A stretch of 18,753 nucleotides of DNA from Spirochaetia bacterium (lineage in GTDB: Bacteria > Spirochaetota > Spirochaetia > PWKH01): NCBI GenBank assembly GCA_021736505.1, contig JAIPFU010000018.1:1-18753 (forward strand), read 5' to 3'. This document shows positions 13,968 to 18,753 of the stretch, one piece after another. A program made the translations under genes and the position numbers. The notes below the pieces were generated by a model that was not told where the DNA came from, did not search any database, and saw nothing but the letters and a program-made list of their open reading frames with translations. Each line of letters begins with the position of its first letter. The stretch's first letter is position 1.

Positions 13968-14324
13968 ATGGGAACATTAATAACTGCAGTTTGTGAGAAA
14001 TGTGGGTACAGGAAAGATCTTATGACTCTATTCAGTGGGATGATAGGAGTCTCTGAGCATTGTTTTATTCCCTATTACTGTAAATCCTGTAGCACCTTGT
14101 TTGAAGGGGATATGCTAGAAGATACTATCTATTGTCCTGAGTGTAATAGTAAAGATGTTGTTTCTTATGAAGATGAAAGTTTAGGATTTTCTGAGGATAA
14201 AACCTCATTTAGCTGGCATGTATTTCAGATTGGCAGAGAGGTGAAATTAAATGAGAAAGGGAATCTCTGTCCTCAGTGTAGGGAATTCACATTGAAGTTT
14301 GAGAGTGTTGGAGATTGGGATTGA
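13968..14324 (+). CDS. Double zinc-ribbon protein, 118 aa
   Basis: Four CxxC knuckles are visible: C9-C12, C38-C41, C56-C59 and C101-C104. They should form two zinc ribbons that bind nucleic acid or protein partners. The start is supported by AAGAGGA (13952-13958), which overlaps the stop of the HD gene, so translation of the two is probably coupled. The nuclease-like gene begins 22 bases downstream. There is no enzymatic motif. It most likely serves as an adaptor or nucleic-acid-binding partner for one of its two enzymatic neighbours. I do not recognise the family beyond the ribbons. Confidence 0.75.
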   Translation: MGTLITAVCEKCGYRKDLMTLFSGMIGVSEHCFIPYYCKSCSTLFEGDMLEDTIYCPECNSKDVVSYEDESLGFSEDKTSFSWHVFQIGREVKLNEKGNLCPQCREFTLKFESVGDWD

Positions 14325-14346
14325 AATAACTTAAGGGGTATAGAAA

Positions 14347-15066
14347 ATGGGTAATATTGGAAATGGTTATGGAAGCAAATGGCACTTATTAAATTTTTTG
14401 AAATCTGATAATAGAAGAGAATTACTCAATGCCATAATCAAGAATCAGACAGGTTTAAAGGGAGAATTTCAATGGAAATTTCCTGATCCAGAAACACTTT
14501 CAACTGAATACAGAGGAGTTGATTTTCTCATAGATGATTTCAAAAAAGAGGAATTTGATGAAATTAAGAGGAAATGGGACAAGTTTTGGGTTAAAGGTAG
14601 AAATCCTCAAAACTGGGATGGTGTTATAAAGATAGGTGAGGGGGAAAAGTATATTCTGGTGGAAGCCAAAGCCCATTTAGGAGAAATAAAAAGTAGCTGT
14701 ACAGCTGAAGAACAAGGAAAAGGAGGAAAGAAGCAAATACAAGAAGCCTTAAGCAAAACAAAGAAGCATTTTGGTGTGAAAACTGAAAATGATTGGCAGA
14801 TGGACTACTATCAACTTGCTAACAGATTAGCATTTATTTACTTCCTTAAAGATGAGTTTGATATTGAAGCAGATCTGCTGTATTTCTACTTCTTGAATGG
14901 TTATGAAACCACTGAGGATAATAGGAATTATAAGAGTGTTCCTCTTGCTAACAAATGGGATAAAGCAATCCATAAGGAATATGAATATTTAGGTTTATAT
15001 GGGACAAGGGCTCTAGAAAGGATTCATAAGGTTTTTATTAATGTCTTAGAGCAGAGGATGAAATGA
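14347..15066 (+). CDS. PD-(D/E)XK nuclease-like protein, 239 aa
   Basis: The sequence opens with GNGYGSKWHLLNFL, which I recall as the start of a family of uncharacterised bacterial proteins. It then shows a restriction-like core: Asp91 in NWDGVIKI, Glu106 and Lys108 in ILVEAKAH, then a Lys/Gln-rich helix and YYQLANRLAFIYFL (about 154-167). Another acidic residue, Glu113, follows closely. The D...ExK arrangement points to a metal-dependent nuclease. AAGGGG (14333-14338), 8 bases before the ATG, supports the start. It is the third and last gene of the HD / zinc-ribbon operon. A decayed IS200/IS605 element follows. Target and activity are unknown. An antiviral nuclease is plausible but not demonstrated. 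Confidence 0.72.
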   Translation: MGNIGNGYGSKWHLLNFLKSDNRRELLNAIIKNQTGLKGEFQWKFPDPETLSTEYRGVDFLIDDFKKEEFDEIKRKWDKFWVKGRNPQNWDGVIKIGEGEKYILVEAKAHLGEIKSSCTAEEQGKGGKKQIQEALSKTKKHFGVKTENDWQMDYYQLANRLAFIYFLKDEFDIEADLLYFYFLNGYETTEDNRNYKSVPLANKWDKAIHKEYEYLGLYGTRALERIHKVFINVLEQRMK

Positions 15067-15251
15067 CCTATAATCAATAAGTGAACCTAAAATGGTAGAG
15101 ATGTAATAGAATGCAGAAAAGATTACTGAAAGAACCTGAAATTGGCTTTTAGAGGGAATTCAGAGGGGGGCAAATAAGCTTTTTAAACGGTCGAAGACAG
15201 AAAACCATAGCCATGGCTGTGGATGAATGAGACTTTCGCCGGTATACTAAA

Positions 15252-15280
15252 GAGTGAACTTACCTAGTTTTTATTCACTC
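15252..15280 (+). repeat. Hairpin before the IS200/IS605 transposase start
   Basis: GAGTGAA (15252-15258) and TTCACTC (15274-15280) form a perfect 7-bp stem with a 15-base loop, ending 10 bases before the ancestral ATG. IS200 elements are known to carry leader structures that dampen transposase expression, and this fits that role. Confidence 0.5.
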
Positions 15281-15290
15281 AAATAAATGG

Positions 15291-15725
15291 ATGGAAGTAT
15301 ACAAATCTGCAAAAAGTGTCTATCTGTTGGAATATTATGTAGTAAGGGTATGTAAATAACGGTGATAGATCCTGAATCCTGAATCGTGCGGGTATCTACA
15401 TATACAGAGGTTGCTACCAAAACTGCTGAAAGAGGTACCGGGAGTAGAAATAGAAACGATTGGCTTTAATCATGACCAGATGCACATGATTATGGTAATT
15501 CCTCCAAGGTACAGTATCAGTGAGGTAATGGGGAAGCTAAAAAGCCAATCGGCATCAGTATTGAGAAAGAAGTTTCCTTGGTTTAAGAACATGTACTGGA
15601 AAGAGAGTATTGTCAGGTCAGCTGAATATTGCATCAGCAGTGTAAGGGTAGATGAAGGAACAATACCCAGGTATGTAGAATGTCATGGGAAGAAGGATTC
15701 AGGTCAACTCCAAATGGAGTTGTGA
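15291..15725 (+). pseudogene. tnpA: Broken IS200/IS605 TnpA (Y1 HUH transposase)
   Basis: From ATG 15291 the frame reads MEVYKSAKSVYLLEYYVVRV, then hits three stops within four codons (TAA, CGG, TGA, TAG, about 15357-15368). It then continues ILNPES... through LLPKLLKEVPG and a full TnpA C-terminus (SEVMGKLKSQSASVLRKKFP, SGQLQMEL) to TGA at 15723-15725. The frame is never lost, so the damage is point mutations. The HUH position reads DQMHMIM instead of the usual DHxH, so the first metal-binding His has become Gln. The likely catalytic Tyr remains in IPRYVECHG. The open part after the stops (from about 15411) would lack the first third of the protein. The enzyme is dead. Confidence 0.85.
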
Positions 15726-15805
15726 AAGAAACGATGTTCGTGAGCAAAGCGAAAAAAGTACCCCCGATCTACCCAGGGGGATCTATTATTACTCTAAGGA
15801 TGCCT

Positions 15806-18319
15806 ATGGAAAATAAATTTGACCCCATTAAAGAAAAACTGAACGATACTTTTTTAACTATTATTATTATTGTCTTTTTTCAGATCCAATATTACATAAC
15901 GAAAGATGTTAGTCCTGATACAAGAACCAATATTATTTATACAATACTCTTTTTTGAAAATATTAATTACATACAGATAGCTAATTGGATAAATGTATAT
16001 ATAGGACTTTGTATAGCTTTAGTAACTGGTCTGATCTTTTTTGTGATTAATTTTGATAGAGAAGAGATCAATATTGCTAAAGGGTATCTTATCGAAAATA
16101 CAAACATCATCGAGATAATAATATATTTAATATCGATGATGATAATAAGACTACTCGATTTAGTTCTGTTAGAGTTTCAGATATTTTTTTCCAGTTTCAT
16201 CATTCTTATCATACCGGTTATTATAATCGTATATATACTAAAAGCATACATAGTCATGGTATCAATTGTTGTATCTAGTGAGAATCGTATAAAACTGAGA
16301 AATAAATATGTGCGAAATAAGTTCTTAAATAGTTTAGATCCCTCAGAAAATGATCCTTTTAGATTTTGCTATTATGATAAGTTTCTAGAATGTATAGAAT
16401 CAGATCGCTTTGGCGAATTTCAAGAATATACTGATGATCCATTTTGGAGTTACCCGTATATCTACTTCTCTTATTATGAAGATGCTGTAGAAAAGAACGT
16501 GAATAGTGAAACATCTGAAAATCAAAGACAATTCAGATGGCATTATCAGATAATCAGAGACATCTTTCTTAAATCATTGGACAAGCATCAAGAATTGATT
16601 CCAGTAACAATTTTGGAAAAGGTCATAGATATCTCTTTGAGAATAATATCAATTAGAAAAGCTATTATTTTTGATCTCTATCTAAATTTGATGTATGTCC
16701 CGCTAAAAAGGAAACTGAATTTACAACAGCTGAAAGATGATCCATTTTATAGTTATTATTTGTTAAGAATTAAGGAATTTATTTACTTTAAAATTGCCAA
16801 ACTAATTACACCAGAAATAGTAAATGAAGAAACACAGACTTCCTTTTTTGAGAAGATATTTTTATCTGTCTTCGTAGATTATAGAGACATTTTACTTTAT
16901 CAATATAATGAGAAGAACATTGATGTTTTCATAGAGATACATACCAATTTCTATGAGATCCTGATAATGGAAACAGGATTATATTCTCAGTATATTGAAA
17001 AAATTCTATATAAATATGATTTCATTACATTAGACCCAAAATCATTCTTCTTCTGCTCTCAGTATTTTAAACAACTATTGTTGTCATTTTCATTAGGAGC
17101 CTGGATTTTACGATCTATTGAGAAAAAAGGAGCAGAGATCGATCAAACACCTTTTCTTCAAAATTTAGTTGATAGATTTAAAAAACAACCTCTTGATAGA
17201 TTAACTTATATATTCAAAGAGTCTTTAGATAAAAGTGAAAACTTATTTAACTGGAATTTGCTTCAACTCAGAGAAACAAGAGATCTAGAATCTACTTGTA
17301 TGGAATTAAATCGTTATATTGTCGAGTTCTTCGCTATAGTGATCTGTAATGCTGAAAAAATTGGTAAACAAAGAATTTCAGAAGTGTTTACCCAAGATAA
17401 AAATTTCTGTTTACAAATCTCAAGTAACCTTCAAAAAATAAAAGAATATATCAATAGTTCTAAAGTTAGATTTAGTAGAATTGAAGAGAATAAATTAACA
17501 AATAATGTTGAAACTCTCACAAAGTATTTCAATGATATCAATACCAGCTATAAACAAAGAGCGTATGAAAAACTAAAAGAAGCTGAGATTGATAAAAATT
17601 TTTTTTTGCAACTACAAGAGAGAATAACCGAAAAATTACGGAATGTTCAAACTGAAGTTGTGGATTTTTATGTAAGCAATCTTGAGAACACCCGGATAGC
17701 AGAAAAGGGTGAAACAGTTAAAGAACATTTCCGAGTAGATGATTATAAAGAATCTCTTATTGATCCAATAAACGATAAATTGGAAAATGATGCTATTAAA
17801 ATCAGTAGATCTATCAAGCTTTATTTTCTTAATATGATTCTAGAATCTATCCTAAAGACTTCAGCCTTAACAATAAAGCACGAAGACCTATCAACCCAAA
17901 TAAGTAAGGATAAAGAATTTGTGCTTTTGTGTTCCGAATCGTTTAGAAAGAAAATTTATGATAAAGATATTGGTTATAAAGTAAATTATAGATCTCAAAA
18001 TAGTGAGAAATATACAGAATTTTCTAAAGCACTGAAGTACATAGGTTATTTTGATATCGAAAAGAATACTATCCCTATTTGGGGAAGCTCTGAGGTTCTA
18101 GATAAGAATCATTATGATTATCTCCTTTTTGAAAAGAGAAAATTCATTGATTATTGCAGTTCTTGGATTTTAAAAAAGAGTATAGGCATTACGAATATTC
18201 ATGATGAATGTGATCCAGAGAAGTATTCAGTTTTAACTGTATATGATGTTTGTTTTTCATATATAAATCCAGAATCTGCGAAAATCGAATATCTGAGATT
18301 TGAAGAGCCTCCTGCCTAA
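15806..18319 (+). CDS. Large membrane protein of unknown function, 837 aa
   Basis: I do not recognise this protein. The N-terminal 156 residues contain about four transmembrane helices (about 15-32, 62-83, 101-122, 128-156). The rest, about 680 residues, is a soluble, charged, helix-rich region with no cysteine cluster, P-loop or obvious catalytic motif. The frame is open back to 15680, but that part reads through the IS right end. I therefore place the start at ATG 15806 (MENKFDPIKEKL), 5 bases after AAGGA at 15796-15800; ATG 15800 is the alternative. The IS remnant ends about 25 bases upstream, so the native promoter may have been displaced. The layout, a small membrane anchor with a big cytoplasmic domain, is seen in several membrane-acting defence proteins, but this is only an analogy. 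Confidence 0.7.
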   Translation: MENKFDPIKEKLNDTFLTIIIIVFFQIQYYITKDVSPDTRTNIIYTILFFENINYIQIANWINVYIGLCIALVTGLIFFVINFDREEINIAKGYLIENTNIIEIIIYLISMMIIRLLDLVLLEFQIFFSSFIILIIPVIIIVYILKAYIVMVSIVVSSENRIKLRNKYVRNKFLNSLDPSENDPFRFCYYDKFLECIESDRFGEFQEYTDDPFWSYPYIYFSYYEDAVEKNVNSETSENQRQFRWHYQIIRDIFLKSLDKHQELIPVTILEKVIDISLRIISIRKAIIFDLYLNLMYVPLKRKLNLQQLKDDPFYSYYLLRIKEFIYFKIAKLITPEIVNEETQTSFFEKIFLSVFVDYRDILLYQYNEKNIDVFIEIHTNFYEILIMETGLYSQYIEKILYKYDFITLDPKSFFFCSQYFKQLLLSFSLGAWILRSIEKKGAEIDQTPFLQNLVDRFKKQPLDRLTYIFKESLDKSENLFNWNLLQLRETRDLESTCMELNRYIVEFFAIVICNAEKIGKQRISEVFTQDKNFCLQISSNLQKIKEYINSSKVRFSRIEENKLTNNVETLTKYFNDINTSYKQRAYEKLKEAEIDKNFFLQLQERITEKLRNVQTEVVDFYVSNLENTRIAEKGETVKEHFRVDDYKESLIDPINDKLENDAIKISRSIKLYFLNMILESILKTSALTIKHEDLSTQISKDKEFVLLCSESFRKKIYDKDIGYKVNYRSQNSEKYTEFSKALKYIGYFDIEKNTIPIWGSSEVLDKNHYDYLLFEKRKFIDYCSSWILKKSIGITNIHDECDPEKYSVLTVYDVCFSYINPESAKIEYLRFEEPPA

Positions 18320-18378
18320 AAATAGTTTTATTGGGTAGATTAGTTTTTGTTTCAAATATATTAATATAAGAGACTTAC
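18320..18378. other. Right junction of the AT-rich region with recQ
   Basis: AT-rich sequence meets the recQ fragment immediately after its GIG codons (stop at 18375-18377). ATTGGGTA near 18331-18338 and, on the opposite strand, AATAGGGTA at the recQ end are imperfect inverted copies flanking this short gap. They could be traces of the insertion. No clear direct duplication is visible because the other junction is not in the window. Confidence 0.45.
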
Positions 18379-18752
18379 CCTATTCCATACGCAGTTGTTG
18401 AGCATAGAATTCCCTTATCTGAGCTGAAGAACCACTCCTCGATCTCCTTTTTGACCTCTTTTGACAGGCCTGCGTGATAATAGCGGATGTCCGGATCCTG
18501 GTGTCGATGAGAGAGCAGCCGGGCGAGGCGTTCGGTCTCATTGCGGGTGCTGCAGAAGATAATGAGAGGCCGCTGGACAGGAGAGTCCGGAGCGGTCAGA
18601 ACAGTCAGATCGTGGTCTTTTGCGATGGATGGGAGCACGCGGTATCGAATGTTCGGGCGGTCCGGGTTGGCCTTGATAATGTTCAGCTCTTCCGGGCGGA
18701 TTTCGGGAAAGATGATTTCGGTGACGCGCTGGATGATTTTTGGTGATGCCGT
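18375..18752 (-). pseudogene. recQ: ATP-dependent DNA helicase RecQ, internal fragment truncated in motif V
   Basis: Reading leftward from the window edge, 125 codons of a RecQ-type helicase are visible. They begin at TASP (motif III), continue through DRPNIRYRV, the motif IV strand PLIIFCSTRNETERLA, YYHAGLSKEVK, and motif V CSTTAYGIG, then stop at TAA. An intact RecQ would continue with a (V/I)DK segment, the QxxGRAGRDG motif VI, a zinc-binding domain and usually HRDC. All of these are missing, so the product could not work as a helicase. The fragment is GC-rich, unlike everything to its left, and marks the chromosomal backbone. The upstream part lies beyond the window, so its intactness there is unknown. 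Confidence 0.85.
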
Positions 18753-18753
18753 A

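Larger units (their letters stand above)
15205..15780 (+). mobile_element. Decayed IS200/IS605-type element
   Basis: The element consists of a broken Y1 transposase frame (15291-15725) between end-like hairpins. On the left is the near-perfect palindrome CCATAGCCATGGCTGTGG (15205-15222). On the right is CCCCC...GGGGG with a 10-base loop (15761-15780). A further hairpin, AACTCC-AAAT-GGAGTT (15707-15722), lies at the end of the coding frame. Subterminal hairpins instead of inverted repeats are the hallmark of this family. The exact cut sites are not visible, so the limits are the outermost hairpins and the real element may be somewhat longer, especially on the left. Confidence 0.6.

Noticed and set aside
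15411..15725. Intact short transposase starting at a TTG
   Set aside because: The same frame continues upstream to a proper transposase N-terminus interrupted by stops, and the first HUH histidine is missing. It is a pseudogene.
15680..15805. Upstream extension of the large membrane-protein gene
   Set aside because: This part reads through the right end of the IS element in another frame from its transposase. A ribosome-binding site and methionine at 15806 fit better.
1..18753. CRISPR array, tRNA or rRNA genes
   Set aside because: I saw no regularly spaced repeats, cloverleaf with a CCA-type end, or rRNA-like conserved stretch on either strand.

Overview
The window is an AT-rich accessory region about 18.3 kb long, next to a clearly different chromosomal backbone. 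The backbone appears only at the right edge (18375-18753, minus strand), as a GC-rich recQ helicase fragment cut off inside helicase motif V. Base composition changes abruptly at that point. By hand count, 36 of 60 bases are G or C in 18541-18600, against 18 of 60 in 18301-18360. The region carries a replication initiator, a tyrosine recombinase, a primase-helicase, a repressor-type regulator, two IS remnants and several broken genes. I read it as an integrated plasmid-like or mobilizable element, or an accessory island built on one, that has picked up cassettes and decayed in places. The host is a bacterium that makes signal-peptide and lipobox proteins. A spirochaete or similar diderm is possible, but the sequence does not settle this.

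Layout from left to right. Positions 1-93 hold the start of an IS1634-type transposase that runs off the left edge. Positions 472-2591 (+) encode a Rep_trans-like rolling-circle initiator, with a hairpin over its start codon, and a complete XerC/D-like tyrosine recombinase with an att-like inverted repeat just upstream. Positions 2634-7047 (-) encode an unknown 142-aa protein, an 887-aa primase-like plus superfamily 2 helicase fusion, and a 335-aa protein with an AbrB-like segment. Positions 7255-7546 (+) hold a decayed gene. Positions 7600-8108 hold a leftward XRE regulator and a divergent-promoter switch, which drives a rightward secreted protein (8109-8624). A large lipoprotein follows (8833-10080).

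Positions 10215-15066 hold small broken genes, a 484-aa PD-(D/E)XK-type protein, a small P-loop protein on the minus strand, a candidate small RNA, and a tight three-gene operon: HD phosphohydrolase, double zinc ribbon, and PD-(D/E)XK nuclease-like protein. A decayed IS200/IS605 element (about 15205-15780) sits directly in front of an 837-aa unrecognised membrane protein (15806-18319). The recQ junction comes last.

How the parts may work together. Rep, the primase-helicase and the recombinase are the maintenance and mobility module. The XRE protein probably controls itself and the envelope-protein gene through half-sites that overlap the promoters. The two nuclease-like proteins, the HD/zinc-ribbon operon, the P-loop protein and the large membrane protein form the cargo. 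Such cargo is often defence-related, but no named defence system can be identified from sequence alone. The HD/zinc-ribbon/nuclease operon and the unknown membrane protein are the best candidates for something undescribed.
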